From positions 1,178,001-1,242,000 of the forward strand of contig NZ_ARYH01000001.1 in assembly GCF_000685235.1 (NCBI RefSeq): a stretch of DNA of 64,000 nt. Direction: 5' to 3'. The stretch is from Hyphomonas adhaerens MHS-3 (lineage in GTDB: Bacteria; Pseudomonadota; Alphaproteobacteria; Caulobacterales; Hyphomonadaceae). The translations under genes were made by a program, and so were the position numbers. The notes beneath the pieces are model-generated. The model was not told the DNA's origin, searched no databases, and saw only the letters and a program-made list of their open reading frames with translations. Shown here in pieces: positions 18,438 through 27,439 of the stretch (positions within the stretch are counted from its first letter, which is position 1; every line of letters starts with the position of its first letter).

Positions 18438-19535
18438 TCAGGCCGCTGCGCTGGAGGCGGTTTTCCGGTCCGATGCGTCGGATGTCGGCTGGGTCGGGGC
18501 CGGGCCTGAAGGCCGGTAATCCTGTGCCTGCTGATCCGACAGGCGCGCGCCGATGAATTTCAGCAAAGGCATCAGGAGGAATGACCCGGCCTGCTGGACC
18601 TTGTAGCTGTGCCCGATGAACGGGATCTTGCGGATCAGGGGTTTTGCTACGCCTTCGCGATACCGCCAGCCGGTCAGTTTGAGATAGCGGTCAAAATAGG
18701 GATCATTCTCCAGCTTCCACTTTTTCTGGAAGTGGTTGAGGCTCTGGCGCTGCCATTTCGGCGACCAGCGCAGCAGGAAGAAGGCGCGGTCCACCGGTTC
18801 CACCGGATGGACCCGGCTCGGCACGCAGAAGGTCACGATCGAGCTTGGCTCCAGCATGATCCGGCCGCCCTTGCTCCAGACGTTTACGCTGAAGTCGACA
18901 TGATCCTTGGAGCAGGGCATGTTCTCGTCGAACTCGCCCAGCCACTCGAACGAGTCCCGGCGCACCAGGAAGCAGTGCACTTCCGTCACCTGGGTTTCGG
19001 TGCGGACCAGCTCCACATCGCCGACCTGTTCGCCCTGATGCCAGAGGTGGCTGTCAGACAGGCGGCGCTGGTCTTCCGTCCCGTTGAAGAAGGCGTCCAT
19101 GTCGTCGGTGAAATTACCGCCGGCCTGGTGGATCTCGGTGTGCAAAGGTGTGCCCTGGCAGATGAGCGGCTGGACGACTTCCGCGCCGGTCTCTTCCGCG
19201 CACGCGACAAGGTTGGCCAGCCAGCCTTCTGTGACCAGGACGTCGTTTTCGCAATAGACGACATAGGGCGTGGCAGACAGGCTGTGTCCGATGTTCCGGG
19301 CCTGGCACGGCGCGAGGTAGTGGTCATAGCGCAGGTAGCGGAAGCCGTGTGTCTCGCAAGTGGCGCGAATGTCGTCCGCCACGGATTTGGGGCTGCCTCC
19401 ATCGACATAGATCAGGTCATAGGGTTTGGCGGTCACCTTGGCGATTTCGTTCAGTGCCCGGACAGCCATGCTGAACCGGTCACGGGCGGTCATGACGATC
19501 GTGGCCTTCGCTTTGGTGGTCGTTGCTTCAGTCAT
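18438..19535 (-). CDS. Glycosyltransferase family 2 protein
   Basis: The product (about 365 residues) opens with a GT-A Rossmann-like half, IVMTARDRFSMAVRALNEI, LIYVDGGSPKSV, then RNIGHSLSATPYVVYCENDV, where the END triplet occupies the DxD position. It probably transfers sugars to a surface glycan at the inner membrane. The ATG at 19535 lies one base after the stop of the upstream GT4 gene and is preceded by GGAAG. Earlier in-frame starts overlap that gene. Confidence 0.85.
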   Translation of the reverse strand: MTEATTTKAKATIVMTARDRFSMAVRALNEIAKVTAKPYDLIYVDGGSPKSVADDIRATCETHGFRYLRYDHYLAPCQARNIGHSLSATPYVVYCENDVLVTEGWLANLVACAEETGAEVVQPLICQGTPLHTEIHQAGGNFTDDMDAFFNGTEDQRRLSDSHLWHQGEQVGDVELVRTETQVTEVHCFLVRRDSFEWLGEFDENMPCSKDHVDFSVNVWSKGGRIMLEPSSIVTFCVPSRVHPVEPVDRAFFLLRWSPKWQRQSLNHFQKKWKLENDPYFDRYLKLTGWRYREGVAKPLIRKIPFIGHSYKVQQAGSFLLMPLLKFIGARLSDQQAQDYRPSGPAPTQPTSDASDRKTASSAAA

Positions 19536-19536
19536 G

Positions 19537-20820
19537 TCAGGCTGCTTCCTTTGAGAGACCGGTGGAATCACCGGGAGTAGAGGCGGGGGGTGTCAGGATA
19601 GAGTTGTAGACGCCGATCAGGTCGTCCGTGGTGCGCGAGAGGGCATAGGTGTTCTCCACCACCTTGCGGGCGGTGGAGAGCATCCTGGGCCAGTCTGCCT
19701 GCATATCGAGGATGCGGTGGATGGCCTGTTCGAGTGCGTCGACATCGCCTTCTTTGCAGAGCAGGCCTGTCTCGCCATCGATCACCAGTTCCGAGATGCC
19801 GCCGTGGCGGGTGCCCACGACGGGGCGTCCGATGGCCATGGCTTCCTTGAGCGTGTTGACCGGCCCGTCCTGACTGCCTTTTGCGCAGGTCATGGACGGT
19901 GCGATGAAGACATCACATTTGCGGATAAAGTCCGCGATGGCCTTGTGGCTTTGCGCACCGTGGAAGGTGACGGCCTCGCCGAGGCCGCAGTCGCGCGCCA
20001 GCTGTTCCAGTTCGGCGCGCATTGGGCCGTCACCGACAATATCAACGAGAACGCCGCGTCCGCTGGCCCGGGCGTACCGTGCGAGGGCCGCGAGGGCGAT
20101 GTGAAAGCCCTTGCGCTCGATCAGGCGCCCGACCATCAGGAAGCGGATGTCACTGTTCGAAGCTTCGCTGATGGGCTGGAACGGGAAGCTTTCCAGCCGC
20201 ATGCCGGATCCGACGACGCTGAGCCGGTCTTCCGGACAGCCGATCGCGATGGCGCGCTGGCAGAAATATTCGGAGTTGGCGATAAAGGCGTCAGCTTCCG
20301 GCCAGATGTGGTCGTAAAGGTGCTCACCATGGGCCGTGACCAGTTCGGAGATGTCGTAACCGCGGAAATTGACAACCAGCCGGCCAGACAGGAATCCCGC
20401 CCGGCGGTGCTTGATCACATGCTCCGCCAGCGGAGCGAATTGGCAGTGAATGATGTCGTAGTCGCCCTCGGCCGGCAATTGTGCGGCCTGATAAATGGCC
20501 GACAGGTCCATGAAGGTGCGCCGGTAAACATCCGGTCTTAACTGGAACAGGCTGCCCGCGCCGTGCCGGCTGACCAGGTCCTTCAGCGCGCCGGGAAGGC
20601 TGAGCCAGCGATCTGCGCGTTTGCCTGGCCAGCGAATGTTTGTGGTTGATTGTTCGAGGTGCAGCGGTTCGACTTCCGGCACCGACAGGCCGGTCGCATC
20701 GACATTCCCGATACCGTACAGGTCGACGCTGTGCCCGGCTTCAACAAGGGCGGCGGCACTGTTCGCGATAAAGGCTTCCGACATCATCGGAAAGGCGTTT
20801 GTAAAGAACGCTATTTTCAA
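19537..20820 (-). CDS. Glycosyltransferase family 4 protein
   Basis: The 427-residue product is a GT-B enzyme. It has FFTNAFPMMSEAFI near the start, a central LMVGRLIERKGFHIALAAL, GDGPMRAEL, the acceptor/donor region FIAPSMTCAKGSQDGPVNTLKEAMAIG (shown here only by its ends: FIAPS and EAMAIG) and VIDGETGLL. The conserved glutamates near EAMAIG bind the nucleotide sugar. It starts with TTG at 20820, five bases after a strong AGGAGG. It is followed by the GT2 gene and is divergent from the glycosyltransferase at 21012. Confidence 0.88.
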   Translation of the reverse strand: MKIAFFTNAFPMMSEAFIANSAAALVEAGHSVDLYGIGNVDATGLSVPEVEPLHLEQSTTNIRWPGKRADRWLSLPGALKDLVSRHGAGSLFQLRPDVYRRTFMDLSAIYQAAQLPAEGDYDIIHCQFAPLAEHVIKHRRAGFLSGRLVVNFRGYDISELVTAHGEHLYDHIWPEADAFIANSEYFCQRAIAIGCPEDRLSVVGSGMRLESFPFQPISEASNSDIRFLMVGRLIERKGFHIALAALARYARASGRGVLVDIVGDGPMRAELEQLARDCGLGEAVTFHGAQSHKAIADFIRKCDVFIAPSMTCAKGSQDGPVNTLKEAMAIGRPVVGTRHGGISELVIDGETGLLCKEGDVDALEQAIHRILDMQADWPRMLSTARKVVENTYALSRTTDDLIGVYNSILTPPASTPGDSTGLSKEAA

Positions 20821-21011
20821 TGCGGCCTCCTCTCGATTGGAACTTCGTCACCCTTCGGTGGCGCCAGCTGCATTTTTTGTCGTCTGGCATGCGGGTTGCA
20901 GGTTTGGAGCCATATGACGGAGCCAATTTTGTGCCTATTCTCAAGCAAGTCCGGTGCCACTCGGCAACAGCATGAGACAGGGGAAAACCTGATCCACCAG
21001 AAGGAACACGC

Positions 21012-22190
21012 ATGTCCGCCAATTCGGTTACTGTACTGATACCTACGTTCAACAGGGCAGAACTGTTGGTAGAGGCTCTGGACTCAATCCTGGCGCAAAC
21101 CTGCCGGCCGGATGAAATCATTGTTATCAATGATGGATCGACCGACGACACGATTGCGCGCCTCGAACCCTACCGGAACGACATTGAGATCCTGAATCAG
21201 GACAATGCGGGGAAGTCTGCGGCCCTCAACAAGGCTTTGAGTCTTGCGAAGGGCGAACTGATCTGGGTGTTCGACGATGATGATATTGCGGAACCGGATG
21301 CCCTTGAATCGCTTCTCGGCTTGCTTGAGGCAAACCCGGAAGCCGATTTCGCCTATGGCCGGCATGACCGGTTTGAAGTCCGCCCGAATGGCCGCGTGAA
21401 ATGGCGCGATACAGGCTATTGGCGCAAGAGCCCGGCAAACGATTTCCTTTATGAATCGCTTCTCGACATGTTTGCCCACCAGCCGGGCATGCTGGTGCGC
21501 AAGTCCCTGTACTGGAAGGCGGGGCCGTTCGATGAATCGCTGATCCGGTCGCAGGATTATGACATGTTGCTGCGCCTTGCGCGCCATGGCCGGCCTGCGC
21601 CAACCGAACAGATCCTGTTCCATCAACGCCAGCACGACCTGCCGCGGGGGACTGCAGAGAATGTGGTCGATTCTGCAGAACGCGATGCGGTTTGGCAGCG
21701 TTATGACCGGGAAATCTTCAGCCGCATCTACCGGGCGTTTCCGCTCGGAAAATACCTGCCAGCCGACACGTCCCTGACCGAGCCGGGCATGACTCGCCGG
21801 GCGCTGATCCGGCGTGGTATTGTCATGGCCAGAAAGAATCTCTGGAATGAAGCCAGTGCAGACTTCCATCGCGCCGCACGCATCTCCGACAAGCCTCTGA
21901 CGGATGAAGAGGCCGCCGACATGCGCAGCACGTTCATGATGAAATACGGATTCGACAAAAGCCTGATGAACCCGGATGTGCGGAACCTGTTTTTCGACAT
22001 AAAGCATGCCTCTCCGGTCGGGGCCCAAATGGCCCGAACGGCGGCCCGGGCGATGGTCTGGCGTGTTCGCCTGGCCCTGCAGAACGGAAAACCTGCCCTC
22101 GCATTCAGGCTTGCTTCACTGATTGCCCGTTTGAGTATGCCCAGCAACCACGTTTCCCAGGAGGTTCCGTCCTCCTTCGCCAGAAGGTAA
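21012..22190 (+). CDS. Glycosyltransferase family 2 protein
   Basis: The 392-residue product has a clear GT2 N-terminal domain: VTVLIPTFNRAELLVEALDS, INDGSTDDT, NAGKSAALNKAL and the DDDD cluster in WVFDDDDIAEPDAL. QDYDMLLRLA supplies the likely catalytic aspartate region. The C-terminal third is helical and not typical. It precedes the flippase gene by 24 bases, so the two are probably cotranscribed in assembly of an exported glycan. Confidence 0.88.
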   Translation: MSANSVTVLIPTFNRAELLVEALDSILAQTCRPDEIIVINDGSTDDTIARLEPYRNDIEILNQDNAGKSAALNKALSLAKGELIWVFDDDDIAEPDALESLLGLLEANPEADFAYGRHDRFEVRPNGRVKWRDTGYWRKSPANDFLYESLLDMFAHQPGMLVRKSLYWKAGPFDESLIRSQDYDMLLRLARHGRPAPTEQILFHQRQHDLPRGTAENVVDSAERDAVWQRYDREIFSRIYRAFPLGKYLPADTSLTEPGMTRRALIRRGIVMARKNLWNEASADFHRAARISDKPLTDEEAADMRSTFMMKYGFDKSLMNPDVRNLFFDIKHASPVGAQMARTAARAMVWRVRLALQNGKPALAFRLASLIARLSMPSNHVSQEVPSSFARR

Positions 22191-22214
22191 GCCGGTTACG
22201 GCTCGGAGTTTTCC

Positions 22215-23720
22215 ATGGCACCCAACCTGCTTCGAAAGGCTGGACAGGCGGTCGCGCTCAACGCGATTGCAAACTGGACCACGCTGATCGGTTCCTTCCT
22301 GTCGATTGTCATCATCGCTCGGATCCTGACGCCGGAAGATTATGGCGTGTTCGTGATGGCGCTGATGGTGGTGATGCTTCCTGAGGTGATCGCCTCCGGG
22401 ACGCTCGGCGATGCGCTGGTCCAGCGCAAGGAGCTCCGGCCGGGCCACATCAATTCGATTTTCCTGCAATCCATGACGCTGTCGATCGCGGCATGGGGCC
22501 TGCTGATCCTTCTGGCCCCATGGATCGCCAAGGGCTTTGGCGAGCCGTCGGTCGCGCCGGTACTGATCGTCACCGGCGCCATCCTGCCGATCGGGGCCGT
22601 AATGTCGGTGCCCGCCGCCTTGCTGCAGCGGGATTTGCGGTACAAGGAGATTACCGTCATCGACATTCTCGGAACCGTGACAGCGGCGATTGTCGGGATC
22701 GTTCTGGCCCTGTTATGGCGCAATGAATGGGCACTGGTCGGCATGGAGATGTCCCGGCGCCTGGTGCGTGTTTGCGGCTTCCTCTTTTTCGCGAAATGGA
22801 TGCCGAAGGTCGAGTCCAACTGGCTGGACTTTCAGGAGCTTGTTCGTTTCAACCTTGCAAACGGTACGTCGAAAATCCTGCAGACGTTTGACCAGATGCT
22901 GCCGAAAACGCTGATCGGCGTGACGCTTGGTTCGCATGCCGTCGGGGTGTTCAACCTGCCTGAACGTCTCTTCCAGCAGGCGAACCAGGCCCTGATCGCG
23001 CCATTTGCGGCCGTGGCAATGCCGGTCGCGTCGGCCATGCAGGATCATCGGGAATCGCTGCACCAGGCCATGGACAGTGCGATCCGGATGTCGGCCCTGT
23101 TGGCGTATCCAACTTTCATGGGGGCCTTCGTCGTGGCGCCCTATGCCATTCCGGTTGTGTTCGGTGAGCAATGGGCACCGAGTGTGCCGATCTTCCAGAT
23201 CTACATGGTCATCGGCCTGCGCGCGCCGATTACGGCGATCATACTTGGTGTGTTCCGCGGCGTCGGCCGGCCGGATGTCGTGGCGTGGATCACGCTCACA
23301 TCGATCATCGCGACGTCCACTCTGCTGGCGTTTACCTATCAGTACGGCCTGGTGGCCATCGCCTTTGCGCTCCTTGCAAAGCAGGTCATCACCTTTGTGC
23401 TCAGTACATGGATGATCCAGCGTGTGGTCGGCTTCACCGTCATGCGCCAGCTGATGGCCGGTTCCTCGGCTTTCTTCGCATCCTGTGTCATGGGGATCGT
23501 GGTCTGGCTGTTCATGGATTTCGTGCCCACCGGCGGACATCCGCTGCTGCACGTCATCGAGACGATCGTGCTCGGGGCGCTGGTCTATCCGGTTGCACTG
23601 TACTTCTTCATGCCGCGCCTTGGCCGGCACATTCTGAGAGCGGTGCGCATCCTCCTGTCGGGCCAGCCGCGCGAAGCCCTGAAGACGGTTCGCGGCGCCT
23701 TGACCGAGCAGGGGATCTGA
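22215..23720 (+). CDS. Polysaccharide flippase/exporter (Wzx/WzxC-like, MOP superfamily)
   Basis: The 501-residue integral membrane protein has about 12-14 hydrophobic helices and the WzxC-like opening in which GQAVALNAIANWTTLIGS is followed by ARILTPEDYGVFVMAL. NLPERLFQQANQALIAPFAAV is also typical. Such proteins flip lipid-linked oligosaccharides across the inner membrane. It follows the GT2 gene, which points to Wzx-type export of the glycan made by the neighbouring transferases. Confidence 0.88.
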   Translation: MAPNLLRKAGQAVALNAIANWTTLIGSFLSIVIIARILTPEDYGVFVMALMVVMLPEVIASGTLGDALVQRKELRPGHINSIFLQSMTLSIAAWGLLILLAPWIAKGFGEPSVAPVLIVTGAILPIGAVMSVPAALLQRDLRYKEITVIDILGTVTAAIVGIVLALLWRNEWALVGMEMSRRLVRVCGFLFFAKWMPKVESNWLDFQELVRFNLANGTSKILQTFDQMLPKTLIGVTLGSHAVGVFNLPERLFQQANQALIAPFAAVAMPVASAMQDHRESLHQAMDSAIRMSALLAYPTFMGAFVVAPYAIPVVFGEQWAPSVPIFQIYMVIGLRAPITAIILGVFRGVGRPDVVAWITLTSIIATSTLLAFTYQYGLVAIAFALLAKQVITFVLSTWMIQRVVGFTVMRQLMAGSSAFFASCVMGIVVWLFMDFVPTGGHPLLHVIETIVLGALVYPVALYFFMPRLGRHILRAVRILLSGQPREALKTVRGALTEQGI

Positions 23721-23742
23721 CGTTTCGAGGCGCGGGAAAGGC

Positions 23743-23765
23743 TGGCGCACCGGGGAGGGTGAAGA
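23743..23765. repeat. tRNA-Arg-end-like direct repeat, copy A
   Basis: This 23-mer begins TGGCGCACCGGGGAGG, which is the exact complement of the last 16 bases of tRNA-Arg(ACG), and continues GTGAAGA. It differs by one base from the copy at 25230. The pair flanks the AraC-regulator and His-rich-protein genes. Confidence 0.7.
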
Positions 23766-23800
23766 CCAGACCTGCGTTTATGCCATAGCCGTCTAATCCT

Positions 23801-24622
23801 CTAATGCCCTCCATGATCTTGAAGTGCAGGCCTGAGCCGCTCGAGCAGATAGCGGCTTGGCGGCTTGCCCACCATTTTTCGAAACATGGTCACGAAACTG
23901 CTGGCGCTTTCATATCCGAGATCCATTGCGACGGCCTGGACCGTCTGGCCAGCGCTCAGATGTCGCAAGGCGAGGATAACATGCAACTGCCGGCGCCAGC
24001 GGCCAAAACTCATGCCGACTTCTTCCGCCAACAGACGGCTCAGGCTGCGCTCGCTGAGCGCGATGCGGGAGGCCCACTCGGCGACGGTCGCATGATCCGC
24101 AGGCGCCGCGATCAACAGGTCGGTGAGCTTCTTCAGGCGCGGGTCGCTGGGGATCGGGAGGCGGAGGTCTTCGACCGGTGCGGCAGCCAGTTCATCGAAG
24201 ATAACGGACACGATCCGTCCGTCCGGACCGTCGACGTCATAGAGCTCCGGTAGCGCGTTGGCCCGCATGAGCAATTGGCGGAAAAAACTCGACACCGTGA
24301 TCGTGCAGCATTCGGTCGGCAGGTTCGACGCCTCAGGAGGCTCGATGAAGAGGGAGATGCACTCCACCTCGCCGGAGCCGAAAACAGTATGGGGCAGCCC
24401 GCCGGGAATCCACACGGCGCATTGCGGCGGCACGATCCAGACTGCGTCTTCAACCTCGCAGTTGATGACGCCGCGCACCGTGAAAAGCAGCTGAGCCTTC
24501 TCATGATGGTGCGGCAGCGATTGCTCCAGGGCCTCAAGATTGGCGACAGCGTTGGCCGCGACGAGGGCGCGAGGGATCTCATCGACATAAGAAAGCCAAT
24601 CGCTGCGGACGTCTAAATGCAT
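23801..24622 (-). CDS. AraC-family transcriptional regulator
   Basis: From the ATG at 24622 (GAGG just upstream) the product is about 273 residues. The N-terminal half is cupin-like (HHHEKAQLLFTVRG, VPPQCAVWIPGGLPHTVFG). The C-terminal half is the AraC two-HTH domain, with RIALSERSLSRLLAEEVGMS, GQTVQAVAMDLGYESASSF and MFRKMVGKPPSRY. It is divergent from the gene at 24748 with 125 bases between starts, so it probably controls it. Confidence 0.92.
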   Translation of the reverse strand: MHLDVRSDWLSYVDEIPRALVAANAVANLEALEQSLPHHHEKAQLLFTVRGVINCEVEDAVWIVPPQCAVWIPGGLPHTVFGSGEVECISLFIEPPEASNLPTECCTITVSSFFRQLLMRANALPELYDVDGPDGRIVSVIFDELAAAPVEDLRLPIPSDPRLKKLTDLLIAAPADHATVAEWASRIALSERSLSRLLAEEVGMSFGRWRRQLHVILALRHLSAGQTVQAVAMDLGYESASSFVTMFRKMVGKPPSRYLLERLRPALQDHGGH

Positions 24623-24747
24623 CAAGGGCCTCGGCGTTTTCCACTTTGGCTGAATTGAAACATATATTGGCGAGGTTGCGCAATGACGCCAACCGCTGTC
24701 GGTCGTATGCCTTTCAGGCAGGAGGGATACACGCAAGGAGACGACAC

Positions 24748-25152
24748 ATGCCATTGGACAACACGAATTTTCCGCTCGTCTGGATGAGTTATGAAGAAGC
24801 GCCCGATCACGACCATGATGAGGACTTCGAAGTGTTGGAGGCGAGCTTCAGGCGCGGCGTGCCGTTCGTGATCCTGACCGATAACGCTCCGACCGAAGAC
24901 CACGCGCACAGCCATGAAGAAAAGAAGCGCACCGCGCTTTGGATGAAGAAACACAAGGCCGAACTGCGGACACTCGTTCTGGCGATGATCGTGATCGAGC
25001 CGAACGCCGCCAAGCGTCTGACAATGAAGCCTTTCGGTGTCGCCTTTGCAAAATTCTGGGGCTATCCGCTGAGGCTCACCTCGTCTCGCGAGGAGGCCAT
25101 GGAGATCGCCGGGAAACTGCTGTCGGACCGCGCCGGGTCCGTAACAGACTGA
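24748..25152 (+). CDS. Hypothetical His/acid-rich protein with STAS-like look
   Basis: The 134-residue cytoplasmic protein is not one I recognise. It has DHDHDED and EDHAHSHEEKK patches and an alternating beta/alpha pattern (PFVILTDNAP, then LRTLVLAMIVIEP, then FAKFWGYPLRLTSS) that loosely recalls SpoIIAA/STAS-like domains. AAGGAG supports the ATG at 24748. It is paired with the AraC regulator inside the 23-bp direct repeats. Metal binding through the His patches is a guess. Confidence 0.6.
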   Translation: MPLDNTNFPLVWMSYEEAPDHDHDEDFEVLEASFRRGVPFVILTDNAPTEDHAHSHEEKKRTALWMKKHKAELRTLVLAMIVIEPNAAKRLTMKPFGVAFAKFWGYPLRLTSSREEAMEIAGKLLSDRAGSVTD

Positions 25153-25229
25153 TCGACGACGCTCGCTGATCCACATCCTGCGCCATCACCGAGCGATGGT
25201 GTGGCTCTAAACCGCCATAATAAGAGGAA

Positions 25230-25252
25230 TGGCGCACCGGGGAAGGTGAAGA
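25230..25252. repeat. tRNA-Arg-end-like direct repeat, copy B
   Basis: This 23-mer matches copy A at 23743 at 22 of 23 positions. Its first 15 bases (TGGCGCACCGGGGA with neighbours) complement the 3' end of tRNA-Arg(ACG). Copies A and B have the same orientation and are about 1.49 kb apart. Confidence 0.7.
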
Positions 25253-25353
25253 TGGGAACCTTCATCTCGTCATCAGTCGTGGAGAGCCGCGAACTGATTT
25301 TTAAACCCGTTTCAGTTCTCTATCCGCGCACCTCGTCCCGCCCCGGCATCCCA

Positions 25354-27030
25354 TCAATTATAATAACAGGTTCTCTTGCCCTGATTGACATAGCAGCGCA
25401 GGGATTTGCCCTGTCTGGATGAGCGGTCCTGATCCAACTGGTCATTCCAGGCCTTCATCGCACTCGCGAAGTCATTCTCCGGCTCGGGCGGTGGTGGTGC
25501 CTGTTCCTCCTGAACGACCTTAGACTGCATCATGGCCGAATAGAGCGAGGTCGGCAGATAACGACAAACTTCGCCATCATAACCGTAATAGGCCTGGAAA
25601 AACAGGCGCGAAGCCTCATCCGTGCGTCCGACGGTGAAGTTGTAGGCGGCGCCGCACAAGTCTCCGCCGACCGACATGGTTCCACCGCGCGATTTCAAGG
25701 CTGCAAGCGCGTCCTTGCGCTGTTTATACCTCGCGTCTGCCGCGTCCTGGGCCGCTTTGGCCGCTGCGGTATTCTTGGCATATCGTGTGTCGATTGCGAC
25801 GACTGGGTCGGCGTAGCCTTCGTCGGAATTCCATGCCTCTTCGAGGAATTTGTGTAGCGACTCCTGACGGTCGTCGTACTCCACCGGATACCACGCCTTG
25901 GACTCGTCGCGGCCGTCGCGTTTTACGGCGAACCGATACGTGTCGAAGTAGTCGTTATTCCTCATGTTCTTGTAATAGAGATCGCTCCACCGGTAATTGG
26001 AATCGTTGTGATATATCACCGAAGCGGCATACTTGTTGTTCGGCGCAATTTCGAATGTTCGCGTACCGTCCTGCTCGTAGACAATCACGTAGCCCGCGGC
26101 ACCTCCACCGGCCTGTCCCGCGGTTTCGAACGTCTCGCCCTTTTTATTGGCGAGAAACAGGGGAAACAGGCCCTTGAAGTTTTCAGTTGCCTCAATCGGC
26201 GCGCCGTTTTTGTCCATGGGCCAGTAGAGGTTGGTGCTGTAATCGCCGAGCGGATGGTCGAACGGCCCGAGATTGTAGAGAACTGAATGAAGCACGCGCT
26301 GCTTCAAATTCTTCGGGTTCGCGGAATGCACGGGGACCACTGGCGGAGCCTTCTCAAGCAGGGCGTTCCCGTTCCAGTCAAAGCTGGACGAATATTTCTG
26401 TCCTTCGGGCGTCAGCCTGTTCATCACAATCCGCGTCTGAAAGATGAAGCCTGATGGGCCGTCTTCCAGCTCAGCCGAAATGTCCCCCGCCACCCGGTCG
26501 ACCCATTTCTCGCATTCACCATCCGCCCCGGTAAAACAGTATCGGAATGTTCCGTCCGGCTGACTGGATCCGATCAGCAGCACAGCAGGCGCCGCGCCGT
26601 TGAACGACGTATAGTACCAACTCGCATCAGGCAGGGGCCGGAATGTGCCGGTGGGAATGTCCACAATGCCCCACACGCCGTCATCCCGCTTTACAAGAGC
26701 CGCGACCGTCGAAAGCGGATCGACACTCGCATAGATCCCCTCAATCAGAACCTCTCCCGTTGCCGTTTGGAGCCGCTCGAACTTCACGCGCTTCTCAGAC
26801 CCGGAATAGTAGAATGTCCGGCGCTCATGGCCTTTTTTCGGCTTCGGCAACCCGCTTTTGGCGACGCGCTTGCGGGATTCTTTCAATTTCACCTTCTCGA
26901 TCATGACGGTGAATTCAACAGGCGGCCCGCCATCAGCGTCGCGCACCAGATACTTAGCCAGTGCCGGCGGCGCCACCACAACGACACAAAAGACCACAAT
27001 GCCGCAAATCCGGCCGAGCATGGACTGCAT
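25354..27030 (-). CDS. Large exported protein of unknown function
   Basis: The 558-residue precursor has a signal peptide ending near PPALAKYLV, and I recognise no family. The mature part is beta-rich and aromatic-rich (YYTSFNGAAPAVLLIG, YRWSDLYYKNMRNNDYFDTY). An Ala/Arg helical stretch at about 445-475 and a Pro-rich segment (EEQAPPPPEPEND) follow, and a Cys-containing tail (CYVNQGKRTCYYN) ends the protein. GGGAGA supports the ATG at 27030. An open frame continues upstream through the tRNA gene and is not coding. It is probably periplasmic or secreted. Confidence 0.7.
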   Translation of the reverse strand: MQSMLGRICGIVVFCVVVVAPPALAKYLVRDADGGPPVEFTVMIEKVKLKESRKRVAKSGLPKPKKGHERRTFYYSGSEKRVKFERLQTATGEVLIEGIYASVDPLSTVAALVKRDDGVWGIVDIPTGTFRPLPDASWYYTSFNGAAPAVLLIGSSQPDGTFRYCFTGADGECEKWVDRVAGDISAELEDGPSGFIFQTRIVMNRLTPEGQKYSSSFDWNGNALLEKAPPVVPVHSANPKNLKQRVLHSVLYNLGPFDHPLGDYSTNLYWPMDKNGAPIEATENFKGLFPLFLANKKGETFETAGQAGGGAAGYVIVYEQDGTRTFEIAPNNKYAASVIYHNDSNYRWSDLYYKNMRNNDYFDTYRFAVKRDGRDESKAWYPVEYDDRQESLHKFLEEAWNSDEGYADPVVAIDTRYAKNTAAAKAAQDAADARYKQRKDALAALKSRGGTMSVGGDLCGAAYNFTVGRTDEASRLFFQAYYGYDGEVCRYLPTSLYSAMMQSKVVQEEQAPPPPEPENDFASAMKAWNDQLDQDRSSRQGKSLRCYVNQGKRTCYYN

Positions 27031-27208
27031 GAAAATCTCCCTCACCGAAAAGACCGGACCGATCCATTCACATCTACCTCTGAGAACAATCGGCGGAGTT
27101 GGCAAGGAAAGTTGCGGGGCTTTTGCCCGGCACGCCCGAATTCGGTGAAGACCTGAGCTGCCAGGAACGGCCAGGCTTCGACATCGCAATAGCTGCAAGA
27201 AGAAAAAA

Positions 27209-27285
27209 TGGCGCACCCAAGAGGATTCGAACCTCTGACCTCTGCCTTCGGAGGGCAGCGCTCTATCCAGCTGAGCTATGGGTGC
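27209..27285 (-). tRNA. tRNA-Arg (CCG)
   Basis: On the minus strand the acceptor GCACCCA pairs with TGGGTGC, followed by discriminator G and CCA. The anticodon stem CTGCC/GGCAG encloses CTCCGAA, giving anticodon CCG. A run of six T follows the CCA and may terminate transcription. Confidence 0.97.
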
Positions 27286-27439
27286 CAAGCCGAGGCCGGT
27301 GAATAAGGCAAGCTGGCGCGCAGTGCAATGCCGGAGTGCAATGCCGCAGTGACGCTGGCGGCGGCTGCAGTTGCGGTGCTTCCCCGGCGGGCGGGCCCGG
27401 TTTAGGGTGCCGGCAGCGGGGTAGAAGAGGTCATTCTCC

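Noticed and set aside
18303..27285. Island integrated at tRNA-Arg(ACG) and ending at tRNA-Arg(CCG)
   Set aside because: The tRNA-like repeats at 23743 and 25230 are inverted relative to the tRNA, no integrase is present, and the two tRNAs differ in sequence.
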